From contig CAMLFH010000010.1 in assembly GCA_946479285.1 (NCBI GenBank), positions 96,665 through 160,664 of the forward strand: a stretch of DNA of 64,000 nt. Reading direction: 5' to 3'. The notes under the pieces were generated by a model, which saw only the letters and a list, made by a program, of their open reading frames with translations, did no database searches and was not told the DNA's origin. This document shows positions 17,101 to 24,376 of this stretch, one piece after another. The stretch is from an uncultured Flavobacteriales bacterium. GTDB taxonomy: Bacteria; Bacteroidota; Bacteroidia; Flavobacteriales; Crocinitomicaceae. How positions within the stretch are numbered: position 1 is the first letter of the stretch; the number at the start of each line of letters is the position of its first letter. Made by a program: the position numbers and the translations under genes.

Positions 17101-18961
17101 AGTTAGAACCTATGTCAGCCGCAGAACGCACACCACTTGAATTACAAAAATTGTAGGCTTGATTTGCAAAAGGACCGGCATTGATACCTTGATAAGTAGC
17201 AGATGGATCGGTATTATAACTCATATCTGAATTCCCTGGTCCTACTTGAATGTTTAGCCCTTTAAAATTCGTTGGGAAATTTGGCATGGAAAAGAAATTG
17301 GATGTCTTTTTTAGACTTTCGGAATAAGATAAGGTCCATTTCAAAGCCATGTTAAAGGTCGAAAATAAATTGATTCCTCTTGATTTTTCATATTTCACAG
17401 GATCATAATAAGAACCTTGATCATTATATTGATTAAAGGCGTTATTTACTCCTAAAACATTATTCCCTAATGTTCCTGTCACAATAGCGATATCAACGGT
17501 AGCATTCCCCCGTTCCAGCGAATTGGGATTGGTTCTATGGATATTTGTTTTGACTTCATAGATATCTCCGGGAATCAGTTTCTCTGCTGTTGCAGCGTCT
17601 TCAAATAGTCTTGGGGATTCCAGAAAACTGTGATTAAATGGTATAGGATTAGTATTATTGGTTGGGATAGTGCTTCGTACATACCCCAGTGAGGATATAT
17701 AAGGATTAGATTGTACGGGATATTGATTGGTTCCATCATTCGCTTTACTATGCTGATATCTGTGCCATCCGGATGTGGTTCCTTCCGTGAAATCTTCTTT
17801 AAACACACTTCGATAGGTATATAAACTATCCAGTCTTCCATTTTTTGGATCATTAAACTTCAAAAATTCATCATTTGAATTAACCATTTGTTGATTCGTT
17901 TGATATTTCATTTCCAAACGATTTACCAAACCATCAATGGAATAGGATTCCATTTTTATCAATAAAAGATCTGTATGGCACGAGAAATCATATTCTTGTG
18001 GAAATGTTGAGTTTAGCAAAAGGGAGGGTGCTGCATTTCTGAAGGCTTCCTGCTGAAATTCTTTGAAGTAATTAAACTTTCCAAATCCTTTGTAAAAGAA
18101 AACAATACTTTGAAATGGTTTGTTTTTATGTCTTATCGCATCACAATACCATAGATTGTAACGTTGTTTGGGAGTGATGGAATTCTCCACAATTCCTTGT
18201 ACACTACTCGAAGAATAATTATTGTTTCCAACCACATTATTTGCAACATTATCAGTAGTAGATGCCCCATTAATTGGATAGTGCAGAACGCGCTTATTGG
18301 CTGGAGCGTTAAATGATTGAATGACAGTCCTAAATTCATAGATAGTTCCGTCTGATGTTATAATTGTCCATTTATCTGCATCGTACCGAATTTCAATGTG
18401 GTTTTCAAATGTATTCAGTTCGAATACAGCGGCTCTATTATCATCCACATCCACATATTTAAAGATTGCTCGTCCACTGGCTACACCAGGAATGTTGATA
18501 TAGGGGGAGTACCAATATAAATCACCTTCATTGATAGCTTTTTCGACACTGGAATAATTTAAAGCAGTTCCGGTGCCTGAGTTTTCATTACAATACTCCG
18601 AGAATGTGAATGCGTTAAAAATTTGCGATTCGATTGAAATCGTTGGAATATTCAAATTCCACCCATCACCATACGGAATCCCTTTGCTTATTGGAACTGT
18701 AGATCCGATGGAAAAGGAACTATTATAATTTAGTTCCAGACCAAACGCTATTCCACCGGGAGTAGCTACCTTTCCCAAGGGCATTGTGGAACCATATCCA
18801 CCAGAGAATAAGTTTACATCACCACTATACCCGCCTGCATTTAATTCTGCTGGCTTTGAAACCGTAGGTGTCATTTCTGAGTTATTCCGTCCTCCGATAA
18901 CTTGGGAAAAAGATTGAAAGCATAGCAACAGCATGCTGATTGCAAAGATTGATTTAGGCAT
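9761..18961 (-). CDS. Giant secreted Rhs/YD-repeat protein with variable C-terminal tip
   Basis: A 3066-residue protein with an N-terminal signal peptide (cleavage near FSQ, residue 20). A Bacteroidota-type N-terminal domain follows (GDVNLFSGGYG, GDGWNLNIP). YD-type repeats (YTFDGLNRLTSVKENGNRL, YDVNGNLLTDDSRNI) fill the C-terminal third. The conserved core lies at about 2795-2858 (TTNHERDKETGLDYRGARYY, ending KDPTGK), and a tip of about 205 residues follows. Rhs proteins build a beta-cage around a C-terminal toxin that is released at the core. Unusual parts are an alpha-helical repeat block at about 1160-1405 and a Cys-rich segment near 1640-1680. There is no PAAR/VgrG domain and no T9SS tail, so beyond Sec the export route is unclear. 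The tip's activity is unrecognised. It forms an operon with the partner gene at 9139. Confidence 0.85.
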   Translation of the reverse strand: MPKSIFAISMLLLCFQSFSQVIGGRNNSEMTPTVSKPAELNAGGYSGDVNLFSGGYGSTMPLGKVATPGGIAFGLELNYNSSFSIGSTVPISKGIPYGDGWNLNIPTISIESQIFNAFTFSEYCNENSGTGTALNYSSVEKAINEGDLYWYSPYINIPGVASGRAIFKYVDVDDNRAAVFELNTFENHIEIRYDADKWTIITSDGTIYEFRTVIQSFNAPANKRVLHYPINGASTTDNVANNVVGNNNYSSSSVQGIVENSITPKQRYNLWYCDAIRHKNKPFQSIVFFYKGFGKFNYFKEFQQEAFRNAAPSLLLNSTFPQEYDFSCHTDLLLIKMESYSIDGLVNRLEMKYQTNQQMVNSNDEFLKFNDPKNGRLDSLYTYRSVFKEDFTEGTTSGWHRYQHSKANDGTNQYPVQSNPYISSLGYVRSTIPTNNTNPIPFNHSFLESPRLFEDAATAEKLIPGDIYEVKTNIHRTNPNSLERGNATVDIAIVTGTLGNNVLGVNNAFNQYNDQGSYYDPVKYEKSRGINLFSTFNMALKWTLSYSESLKKTSNFFSMPNFPTNFKGLNIQVGPGNSDMSYNTDPSATYQGINAGPFANQAYNFCNSSGVRSAADIGSNFGIGLPWAQMLPIYKHMVTYLNAFTNTSPSNSMMELWWNYLVPLQGYTHDNVPTKMDESVQLSELELIRYTKNPYMLTSVEFYQVNGEVGGPVESGLHLISKKKLEYKTLRALIPDNYYYVNNDDIVYKPFRQIIVLLDKVRDIPINGITDTTLLPTTFFSYQTFKSPSVKYDDSSPLNGYTGIILSKIVDQLGGITKIEYYPVNASDNRTRYNSTVAFKNNCSGTSAAPPFGNQSAITVCPIVQTILKNDEDNLVKDNFPASNNGHQKWTYDFDPSSKVSRRTQYFVNIPRFFETQLSSSDMGFKKVTVYGPTLVEGSNNFVNKTVYEHYGNTTQLYTPNPTSQQYQDYLFHGKLKSAKEYDITNKIHTEKLISYDFTLAYKNGYTRPNPYKEHIFWDQEYDNPGGQYEYRDYYLNLPLSISMTIPTNQTYVGPAAYPWLDIPAFDGHVSTFELPKFMEFEFYPELYADNTHNPEFLFHSYFIKKTEEINRTYDDYKYKQAVITGTTVPGVLNLDPNPFGSGFTNPVVYHAEITPRQIALIQTGNAQKIMDTLIIQSPLPDSTLYYMMKSSAVSYENKIKVLLLQGNLSNLILNEFAKYYATAGLTSLQFSPQSVINQQSYISDDVLLTILPLLTRRSQWGFIEAFFMKNAYLSDQVTQAMASSAYFNTSSFTEVLSKQPQFTEAAITKIVASRSLTHASLPVILSNQQITEANFSSIIANTNVQNGTIVEIIETGGKYPSEPIFGKLISRSPSFTAQEMERIVAVADRQLEPAILNTLITKYGPLDAFMNFSFTGNPLNAYCNSGVQSGWDFIETKTAYEYYEADYKGTAVGRAYKVLMGLEDIPSRTVSISDHFGTGGNLTVSSLRLKHEPSWQVFSVTTTSPHLPTAKDEKQYFYLFDLKNRYDRYWYNYDINDVNGVGTSFFPIRLNDDLDTVMYDMRWGTEFFDAYNDEAPVIPKYDGMTKSRQYGMRSTPFQQMSITKNQRDASEKRKSEYYFYDARWGTDAYSSHQSFEDTNGPECPPVGTPPADPAGCTSCIRLKYGTEDQFLEQLPFNYCLWKDPVIGYFACPSSVNYALCFNGVELIDCNPAIYVEDEPGGPSQMIILTDALKRVLELRSTIVQVDNVMGAVSPDFTDRRIDRSNTEIADFYITFDGTDHNGFFRQFQMLFPYDTLTTMTVLKRNQHTQPGLIANSVGLKTKFYYSSTINKWTTNPNCTNPNYSFLYNYSSVVTQNIGLPFRVTVGYGRTDSLGTNFEYTNDGQVKKITAPSGHTMEYTFDGLNRLTSVKENGNRLLSINEYNLWKHDFTKDFTDRAKQNSVYSILYQNADTTMAREFQKAFVDPLGRKHGTIQAYKGGGNIQIHTGKIVYDNWGRPVQEHKPWRKDVLGTITNNNMLLDQVNTSSSVGLNNGTKYENDPKSIDMLHSDYGIDITNNSNPLIRKTTCITNHIFMSCELGLSNTELQLVMNAGGTAAFRFTRVSITDQDGKESIVYTNAFGQKVATLSYVIWPCLNDRILTLFIYDSYGNLMKTINPERQHTNYQYNMLGQLIRETNVDGGEKRYIYNRLGKIRAIQDQLDRNHVNSTNDPAPRYREFLYDSYGNLIRQQLVANSVHYNPFCFVNKAEGSPGTTDYFEYTFSDRMTQDWLIRYNTHDPFGSGPIPVQGMPIPYSYSFVIQEKQLEYGVSQSSVSTLGKLVKSLSYSTEGHPNGAAIQEVQYAYNTEELLASQIIRQHPSDIAITDQFAVRAKIEYSGYNFRGSLLEQKLDMDNDGSVDMKYFYKYDDLNRLEEVSASQGNQSLIDATKISSYAYDDARGTVSKKDFFVAGIGNEIQTTAIEYDVRDRLTKISSTLFTENLYYDASVLPNYGISSVAQENAFNGNIKGVQMKYNFSAATNNSTAGAIFNKPTIYGYQYDNINRLTGADAIVGYFVDQHANNPANINATIAYAIGDEAWVYDKIGNIRYQYRTKPGAQPNSGTLVDDFIYTYANGTNRLTKVEDQGTTAARNYTYDVNGNLLTDDSRNINGTDYVRGSYAHHVKIGTNDHAYYLYDGADLRIAKKVVSLAQTTQEMYLKDAAGRDLAIVKFVTDNTTHNTVKETEYFVYGTDRVARVTNNNVPGDYKIREDEAAYFLYDHLGNTRVAFMVNQQAVPTITNAMDYYSYGKILREYDNGAGDRYMTTNHERDKETGLDYRGARYYDSDIARFLSIDPWANKYPSWSTYSYSFCNPIIFKDPTGKGPENAQGGPEERQLKLANKKRDLVFKRDLTPSDKKADRIQKKIDQIDVKIAKMTQGSGTQFKENKGVSNHNASVFDKGATEDPPGSGTTGGTSPTPPNPCTDPGIFLPTGTTDASGYVVDGTSVADGKQFQVLSNYMNNCSTATTCFIWGGGVPGVPNNSASNANTMQNTLIANGIPASRIVIIPNNAPVPPEVNPVHQTTIWVSP

Positions 18962-19247
18962 TTTTGTCTAGGGTTAAAAAGTTCAAGTTGGTAAATCAGT
19001 CCGGCTAAATTAATTATTTTTTCTTCTTAACTCAGTTTCAAGAAAAGAATTCAAAATATATCTTTTTTTACATGACAAGTTGTAAATGACTAAATACTTA
19101 TTCTTGAACATAAAGTATTTACGGCCCATAATTAGCATGAATAAAAGTTTATAATTTGTCTTTTCGGTTCTACTAATAAATTTCCTTTTTTCGGTCAACC
19201 GTACCACCTCTTTCCTACTCAATGACTAAATTTGCCCTCAAAAAAAT
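18962..19247. other. AT-rich divergent intergenic region
   Basis: This gap separates the start of the large Rhs gene (minus) from a DUF3817 gene (plus) and must hold both promoters. I find a -7-like box only for the plus-strand gene (19227). No convincing box for the Rhs gene and no coding sequence could be identified. Confidence 0.5.
19227..19234 (+). promoter_or_regulatory. Bacteroidota -7 box (TAAATTTG)
   Basis: TAAATTTG matches the Bacteroidota TAnnTTTG -7 consensus and ends 13 bases before the ATG of the following gene. No clear -33 TTG is seen at 19-base spacing. Confidence 0.5.
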
Positions 19248-19559
19248 ATGAACTTCAGATCTGCTTTAGGTGCACTCCGCATCGTGGGATTATTGGAAGG
19301 AATTTCCTTTCTTTCGTTTTTGGTGACCATGCCTTTGAAATACATGTATGAAATCAAGGAACCGAACAAGTTTGTTGGAATGGGGCACGGAGTCCTTTTT
19401 ATCGCATACGTGTTCCTGGTATTCTGGGTATCTACCGAAACGAAATGGAGTCTGAAAACCAAATTCTGGGCTTATGCAGCTTCATTACTTCCTTTCGGGA
19501 CCTTTGTTGCAGATGCTAAAATTTTCAAACCAACCCAGGAATCCCTGAAATCCATCTGA
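19248..19559 (+). CDS. DUF3817 family small integral membrane protein
   Basis: A 103-residue protein with about three membrane helices. Its opening LRIVGLLEGISFL and central GMGHGVLFIAYV are typical of the DUF3817 family of short bacterial membrane proteins, whose function is not established. It is followed 22 bp later by comB on the same strand. The start is supported by the -7 box a few bases upstream. Confidence 0.85.
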   Translation: MNFRSALGALRIVGLLEGISFLSFLVTMPLKYMYEIKEPNKFVGMGHGVLFIAYVFLVFWVSTETKWSLKTKFWAYAASLLPFGTFVADAKIFKPTQESLKSI

Positions 19560-19581
19560 TTTTAGTACCTTCGCTCTTAAT

Positions 19582-20310
19582 ATGGATACAAGAAAACTGA
19601 TCGAAGTTTGCTATACTCCCGGTGAGTACGGCTATTTTAAGGATGAATTTGAAATTGTGGTAGTGATCGATGTATTGCGCGCAACATCTGCTATTTGTGC
19701 TGCATTCGACAATGGAATTGCATCCATTATTCCGGTTCCTACGGTGGAAGAAGCCTGGGAATACAAGCAAAAAGGATACCTTGCCGGTGCTGAAAGAAAA
19801 GGTCAGATCGTAGAAGGTTTCGACTTCGGAAACTCTCCTTTCTCCTACATGAAAGAAGAATTCAGAGGTCAGGAAGTGGTTTTGACAACTACCAACGGAA
19901 CAAAATCTTTAGATGTAGCGAAAGACGCTGAGATCGTGGTCGTAGGTTCTTTTTTGAACTTAGATCATCTGAACCAATGGCTTGCAAAGCAGGATAAGAA
20001 CATTTTGTGTTTGTGTTCGGGCTGGCAGGACAAGTTCAACCTGGAAGATACTATCTGCGCAGGAGCAATCTGTGATCATTTGATCAATACCGGGAATTTT
20101 ACTTCAGTAGAAGATTCATCCATTGCGGCAAAATACCTATATCTTTCAGCTAAAGACAATTATCTTGGATTTTTAAAGTCCAGTTCGCACAGAAGACGAT
20201 TAAAAAACTTAAATTTGAATGAAGACATCAAGTATTGTTTGACTCCTAATCAGACAAACGTGATTCCAATTTTAAGAAATGGTAAACTCGTCAACATTTC
20301 GGAGAACTAG
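19582..20310 (+). CDS. comB: 2-phosphosulfolactate phosphatase (ComB-like)
   Basis: A 242-residue cytoplasmic enzyme of the ComB family. Family members hydrolyse 2-phospho-3-sulfolactate in coenzyme M and sulfolactate-related metabolism; in Bacteroidota the product may feed sulfonate or sulfonolipid chemistry. Family marks are VVIDVLRATSAICAA (about residues 28-42), LAGAERKG, FGNSPFSY and TTTNGTKSL near residues 94-102. A TACCTTCG box 8 bases before the ATG may be its own promoter. Its last 32 bases overlap the next gene, suggesting coupled translation. Confidence 0.88.
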   Translation: MDTRKLIEVCYTPGEYGYFKDEFEIVVVIDVLRATSAICAAFDNGIASIIPVPTVEEAWEYKQKGYLAGAERKGQIVEGFDFGNSPFSYMKEEFRGQEVVLTTTNGTKSLDVAKDAEIVVVGSFLNLDHLNQWLAKQDKNILCLCSGWQDKFNLEDTICAGAICDHLINTGNFTSVEDSSIAAKYLYLSAKDNYLGFLKSSSHRRRLKNLNLNEDIKYCLTPNQTNVIPILRNGKLVNISEN

Positions 20311-21310
20311 CACTATTCTACTGCTAAGCCTGCTCGTTTCAGGATTGGGGAACGCCGGCCCCTTACCCGTTCGCACCTTTGTAAAACCTGCTGTTTGGGG
20401 ATTTTTCGGCCACAAGCGCATCAATCGTGTAGCAACTTTTACGCTTCCCCCGGAAATGTTCGGTTTCTTCAAGGAAAACATTGATTTTATTACGGAACAC
20501 GCAGTTGATCCTGACAAACGTCGTTATGGCGTGGACGGCGAAGCTCAGCGGCATTACATCGATATTGATCATTATGCGGTAAACGGACTGGATCCTTTTG
20601 AAGCTGTTCCGAAAAAGTGGAACGATGCGGTTGCCAAATTCACGGAAGACACACTCCAGGCTTACGGAATTGTTCCCTGGCATATTGCAGTCATGAAAAT
20701 GCGCTTACAGAAAGCCTTCGAATCGAAAAATATGGATTTGATCCTGAAAAATGCTGCTGAAATCGGTCATTATATTGGAGATGCGCATGTACCGCTGCAC
20801 ACTACGGAGAATTACAACGGGCAGCTGACAGGTCAGCGCGGCATCCACGGATTGTGGGAAAGCCGGATTGTAGAATTGAACTCAGAAGAATACGATTACT
20901 TCGTGGGAAAGGGAAAATATGTTTCCAATGTACTTGAATTTGCCTGGGATGCCGTAAAAGCTTCTAATGCAGCAGTGGATTCGGTCCTCACCATGGAAAA
21001 GGAATTGACAGCAGAATATCCGAGCGATCAGAAATATACTTATGAAACCCGCGGAAATGTGGTCATTCAAACGTATTCAAAAGGCTTTTGTGATGAATAC
21101 CAAAAACGCATGAATGGCATGGTAGAACGCCGTATGCGCCAGGCAATCATCGCAGTTGGTTGCATTTGGTACACCGCCTGGGTGGATGCCGGTCAGCCGG
21201 ATTTGTCCAAATTAACGAACAACCCGCCTTCTGCAGCTCTTTTGAAAGAATTGCAGGAACTGGATGATTTGTACCAGCATTCGGACCACAAAGGAACGAT
21301 TTGCGATTGA
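20279..21310 (+). CDS. Exported zinc-dependent phospholipase C / S1-P1 nuclease-like protein
   Basis: A 343-residue protein with a signal peptide (hydrophobic to about residue 26). Metal-ligand candidates occur in the order seen in the zinc phospholipase C/S1-P1 fold: W40 and H45 (WGFFGHKRINRVA), H92, D95 and H98 (HYIDIDHY), H164, D168, H170 and H174 (GHYIGDAHVPLH), and H190 with E194 (GIHGLWESR). Three zinc ions would form the active site. The substrate, phosphodiester lipid or nucleic acid, cannot be told from sequence. It is probably periplasmic. It overlaps the end of comB by 32 bp, and the start is chosen for the signal peptide. Confidence 0.82.
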   Translation: MVNSSTFRRTSTILLLSLLVSGLGNAGPLPVRTFVKPAVWGFFGHKRINRVATFTLPPEMFGFFKENIDFITEHAVDPDKRRYGVDGEAQRHYIDIDHYAVNGLDPFEAVPKKWNDAVAKFTEDTLQAYGIVPWHIAVMKMRLQKAFESKNMDLILKNAAEIGHYIGDAHVPLHTTENYNGQLTGQRGIHGLWESRIVELNSEEYDYFVGKGKYVSNVLEFAWDAVKASNAAVDSVLTMEKELTAEYPSDQKYTYETRGNVVIQTYSKGFCDEYQKRMNGMVERRMRQAIIAVGCIWYTAWVDAGQPDLSKLTNNPPSAALLKELQELDDLYQHSDHKGTICD

Positions 21311-21415
21311 ACGAAAAGAGTTGTTTTTCTTGGAATTATGTAACTTTTTAACCTGAAAACAGGTGTCAATTCTCCTGAATTATCGTACTTTTATCACCGA
21401 ATTATTCAAAAAAAT

Positions 21416-21922
21416 ATGACAGTAGACACAAACATGGTGGTTTCCTTGAGTTACAAGTTGACCAATCACAAAACAGGAGATCACATCGAGGAAACATCGG
21501 AAAATCAACCCATGGAATTTTTGTACGGAGTGGAACGCATCATTCCTGCATTTGAGGTAAATATCCACGGATTGAAAGTCGGTGATACGTTTGAATTCGA
21601 TATTCCATCTGCTGAAGCATACGGTGATAAGAACGATGAACATGTTGCATTGATTCCTGTATCCGTATTTTTCGATGAGTCGGGAAAAATTGACGAAACA
21701 CAGATCAAAGTTGGTGCAGTGCTGCCAATGACAGATAACGAGGGAAATCATTTGAGAGGAACAATCCTTGAAATGACGGACGAAACAATAACAATGGATT
21801 TCAATCACCCGCTTGCAGGAACAGATTTATTGTTCAAAGGAACAATCCTGGATGTAAGACCGGCAACTGACGAAGAAATTGCTCACGGGCATTCACACGG
21901 TGCACACGGACACCATCATTAA
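21416..21922 (+). CDS. slyD: SlyD-type FKBP peptidyl-prolyl isomerase/chaperone
   Basis: A 168-residue cytoplasmic protein of the SlyD class, which speeds proline isomerisation, holds folding intermediates and can carry metal. The FKBP halves (VVSLSYKLTNHKTGD; FLYGVERIIPAFE; GLKVGDTFEFDIPSAEAYG) surround the inserted flap domain (about residues 75-130). The C-terminus is His-rich (HGHSHGAHGHHH), the usual nickel-binding tail. Catalytic FKBP residues appear intact. It stands alone between two gaps. Confidence 0.93.
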   Translation: MTVDTNMVVSLSYKLTNHKTGDHIEETSENQPMEFLYGVERIIPAFEVNIHGLKVGDTFEFDIPSAEAYGDKNDEHVALIPVSVFFDESGKIDETQIKVGAVLPMTDNEGNHLRGTILEMTDETITMDFNHPLAGTDLLFKGTILDVRPATDEEIAHGHSHGAHGHHH

Positions 21923-21929
21923 AAAGCAG

Positions 21930-21986
21930 CTTCGACTCCGCTCAGCCACCTTTCTGAAGGAAGAAGGAAACTGGGCGTAGTCGAAG
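21930..21986. repeat. Imperfect inverted repeat between slyD and a barrel gene
   Basis: CTTCGACTCCGCTCAG (21930-21945) and CTGGGCGTAGTCGAAG (21971-21986) pair over 16 bases with two mismatches. This is typical of short non-autonomous palindromic elements. The following bases also repeat AGCTTTAGCG twice near 22025-22055. Confidence 0.7.
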
Positions 21987-22127
21987 TTTGAACCTTGCGC
22001 CGATGCTGATCGCGTGTCGCCAATAGCTTTAGCGATGGCACAAGCTTTAGCGCAAGTATTTTGAATATTAGACTTGACAAAGGCAATAAATCACTCTTTT
22101 TAGCAGTTATACCACAAAAATCTCAAA

Positions 22128-22814
22128 ATGAATCGTTTTCTACTCTTCTTATCAGCTATTTCAATCGGAAGTATTTCTAATCTTCAGGCACAAAACAGTA
22201 TGTTTGACCTTGGCCTGGAAGGCGGACCAAATCTGAGCACCGTAAACATTACAAGTCCCTTATTTGATGTCAATACCGACCCAATTGTTTTTGGATCCGG
22301 GGGATTTATTTTTCAATACAATTTCAAGAACTTTCTTTCCATCAAAACAGGGTTATCTTATCAACGAAAAGGATTCCAGTTTTCTGAAACCCCGTTTTTA
22401 AGCGCTAACGGAGATTTTATTGGATCAGGAAGAACAGTATACAGTTTAGATTACATGACTTTACCGATTTTAGTGAAGGCTTCTTTCGGAAAAAAAGTCC
22501 AGTTCTTTGTCAATGCAGGGCCTTATGTCGGTTTTCTCCTGGGAAAAACGGAGCGCACAAAACTAACTTTGAATGATAGCGAGCAGATTTCCAAAAATAA
22601 AGACATGACCGGCTTAAACCGCTGGGACCTGGGTGTTTCCGGAGGAATCGGAATAGCAATTCCTATCCGCACTTATTGGGTTATTTCCGTGGAAGCTCGC
22701 AATTACACAGGCCTTATGGATATTGCTGAAAGCAGCAACGTCAGATGGATAACAAATACCACCGACCTGCGTATTGGGGTTGCTTACAAGATTGGTTTTT
22801 ACAAGGAAGAGTAA
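22128..22814 (+). CDS. PorT-like outer-membrane beta-barrel protein
   Basis: A 228-residue protein with a signal peptide ending near LQAQ. It is built from alternating amphipathic strands (GLEGGPNLSTV, SIKTGLSYQRKGFQF, VQFFVNAGPYVGFLLGK, LRIGVAYKIGF), the pattern of the eight-stranded PorT/OmpX-like barrels common in Bacteroidota. The last residues form a closing aromatic strand. It sits in tandem with a paralogue 32 bp downstream. No specific substrate can be inferred. Confidence 0.8.
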   Translation: MNRFLLFLSAISIGSISNLQAQNSMFDLGLEGGPNLSTVNITSPLFDVNTDPIVFGSGGFIFQYNFKNFLSIKTGLSYQRKGFQFSETPFLSANGDFIGSGRTVYSLDYMTLPILVKASFGKKVQFFVNAGPYVGFLLGKTERTKLTLNDSEQISKNKDMTGLNRWDLGVSGGIGIAIPIRTYWVISVEARNYTGLMDIAESSNVRWITNTTDLRIGVAYKIGFYKEE

Positions 22815-22846
22815 GAAGACTAGAATCCTCAAAAATCTAAATCACC

Positions 22847-23581
22847 ATGAATCAATCGTTAAAACTCCTATTTTTATTCCTTTTTACAGGAACATCTTTA
22901 CTTGCTCAAAAAGGAAGAATTGAGCTTGGCTTTGAAGGCGGCCCCAATATTTCACCTTTCCTGGAAAGCGGCCCTTACAATTACAGCTTTAATTCGGCTC
23001 ATTCTAGTCTTAAGCCAGGCTTAGCAAGTTCTGCAGGACTTAGCTTTCAATGGAACAGCAACAGGCATTTCTCATTCAGAACAGGACTAAATTTCCAGCA
23101 AAACAATTATTCATTCACAACCGGTTATGGTGATGCCGGAACCGGAATATCAGGCTCCGGAAAAGGCAGCCACCATTTTGATTACCTCATTCTTCCTGCA
23201 CTGGCACGTTTCACTTACGGAGAGAAAGCTCATTTCTTTTTCAATGTCGGCTTGTATGCAGGCCTTGTAACACGTCAGACCGAAACTATAGAAGGCATGA
23301 TGCACTATCCTTATGCAGGGGAAACAACGACTCCATACAGCTACACATCTAACAGTATCCCTGATTACAGTCCAATTGATTTTGGTGCGATAGGCGGTAT
23401 TGGTGTTGGAATTCCAATAAAGAAACACTGGGAACTTTCTTTAGAAATGCGCGATAATTTCGGGCTTCTAAATGTACAAAAGAGTACTTATTACGGTAGT
23501 CAGCGTTCGCTCCGAACCAATACTCTCAGTTTGCTCCTGGGAGTTTCCTACAAACTCAGTTTCCGCGAAGCGAATAAATAA
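22847..23581 (+). CDS. PorT-like outer-membrane beta-barrel protein, paralogue of preceding gene
   Basis: A 244-residue exported protein sharing the layout and key strands of its neighbour (ELGFEGGPNISPF, FSFRTGLNFQQNNYSF, AHFFFNVGLYAGLVTRQTE, LLLGVSYKLSF). The pair probably arose by tandem duplication. The extracellular loops differ, and this copy has a long Ser/Thr/Tyr-rich loop around residues 145-175. Same strand and short spacing suggest co-transcription with 22128-22814. Confidence 0.78.
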   Translation: MNQSLKLLFLFLFTGTSLLAQKGRIELGFEGGPNISPFLESGPYNYSFNSAHSSLKPGLASSAGLSFQWNSNRHFSFRTGLNFQQNNYSFTTGYGDAGTGISGSGKGSHHFDYLILPALARFTYGEKAHFFFNVGLYAGLVTRQTETIEGMMHYPYAGETTTPYSYTSNSIPDYSPIDFGAIGGIGVGIPIKKHWELSLEMRDNFGLLNVQKSTYYGSQRSLRTNTLSLLLGVSYKLSFREANK

Positions 23582-23594
23582 GTAACTTTCCTTC

Positions 23595-24266
23595 ATGGGA
23601 AAACAGGATTGCTTCATCTTTTCGGGTTTGGGTGCAGATGAACGCGTGTTCGAACAAATCGATTTCGGTGACTTCTCCCCCGTTTTTATTCCGTGGGAAC
23701 CCGTTAATCCGGATCAGTCTTTTGAATCGTATATCCAACAACTCAGCAAACACATTTCTTCGGAAAATCCCATTCTGATAGGAATTTCTTTCGGCGGGAT
23801 CATAGCACAGGAAATAAGTGCTTTGTTTGACAATTGCCCGGTGTTGATTATCGCTAGTATTCAGACTCGTAAACAATTGACTCCGTTTATGCGTTTCAGC
23901 GGAAAGATCGGTTTGCACAAATTGATTCCTATGAAGCGGGTACTGAATAACAAACCCATCAATCATTGGCTGTTCGGAACCAAAACAGAAAACGAAAAGG
24001 CAATTCTCAACCAGATCCTGGCAGATTCCGACGCGGTTTTCACCAAATGGGCCATCCATCAAATCACACAATGGAAGCGAACAGAACCAATTCCTTCCAG
24101 CTTGCTGCACATTCACGGAGATGCAGATCGGATCTTCAAGATCGGAAACGTAAATCCGGATTATATCATTAAGGGAGGCACACATTTCATGACCGTTTCA
24201 AAGCACGAAGAAGTGAGTAAAGTGATTCGCGAAGCTTTAGAGAAACTCGCTATTCGGCATTGGTAA
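23595..24266 (+). CDS. Small alpha/beta hydrolase
   Basis: A 223-residue cytoplasmic hydrolase fold without signal peptide. The nucleophile elbow is GISFGG (Ser near residue 73), the acid is likely the Asp in HGDADRIF, and the base the His in GGTHFMTV near the C-terminus, so the triad looks complete. The opening FSGLGADERVF supplies the oxyanion loop. The substrate is unknown. A TAACTTTC box ends only 4 bases before the ATG, so the mRNA may be leaderless. Confidence 0.82.
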   Translation: MGKQDCFIFSGLGADERVFEQIDFGDFSPVFIPWEPVNPDQSFESYIQQLSKHISSENPILIGISFGGIIAQEISALFDNCPVLIIASIQTRKQLTPFMRFSGKIGLHKLIPMKRVLNNKPINHWLFGTKTENEKAILNQILADSDAVFTKWAIHQITQWKRTEPIPSSLLHIHGDADRIFKIGNVNPDYIIKGGTHFMTVSKHEEVSKVIREALEKLAIRHW

Positions 24267-24282
24267 TTAGCAATTCGTAATT
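24260..24282. repeat. 23-bp repeat, exact copy of 42546-42568
   Basis: A 23-bp AT-rich sequence (starting TTGGTAATTAGC) overlaps the stop codon of the hydrolase gene. It recurs without mismatch at 42546-42568, 18 kb away and in the same orientation. Confidence 0.8.
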
Positions 24283-24376
24283 ATTTAAGTCCTTTCATCC
24301 CTAAAAATCACTTTCATCCCGTATTTACTGGCATTCCTTGCAACATCTTGTTAATTTAGTCGAATAATCTCACACT

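Noticed and set aside
19010..19222. Minus-strand 70-codon frame in the Rhs upstream gap
   Set aside because: Lys/Phe-rich AT-driven composition, no start context, and it would occupy the promoter region.
20279..21310. Possible evolutionary source of the phospholipase-like tip C
   Set aside because: Both look like zinc phospholipase C folds, but the motifs differ in spacing and wording, so a direct relation cannot be supported.
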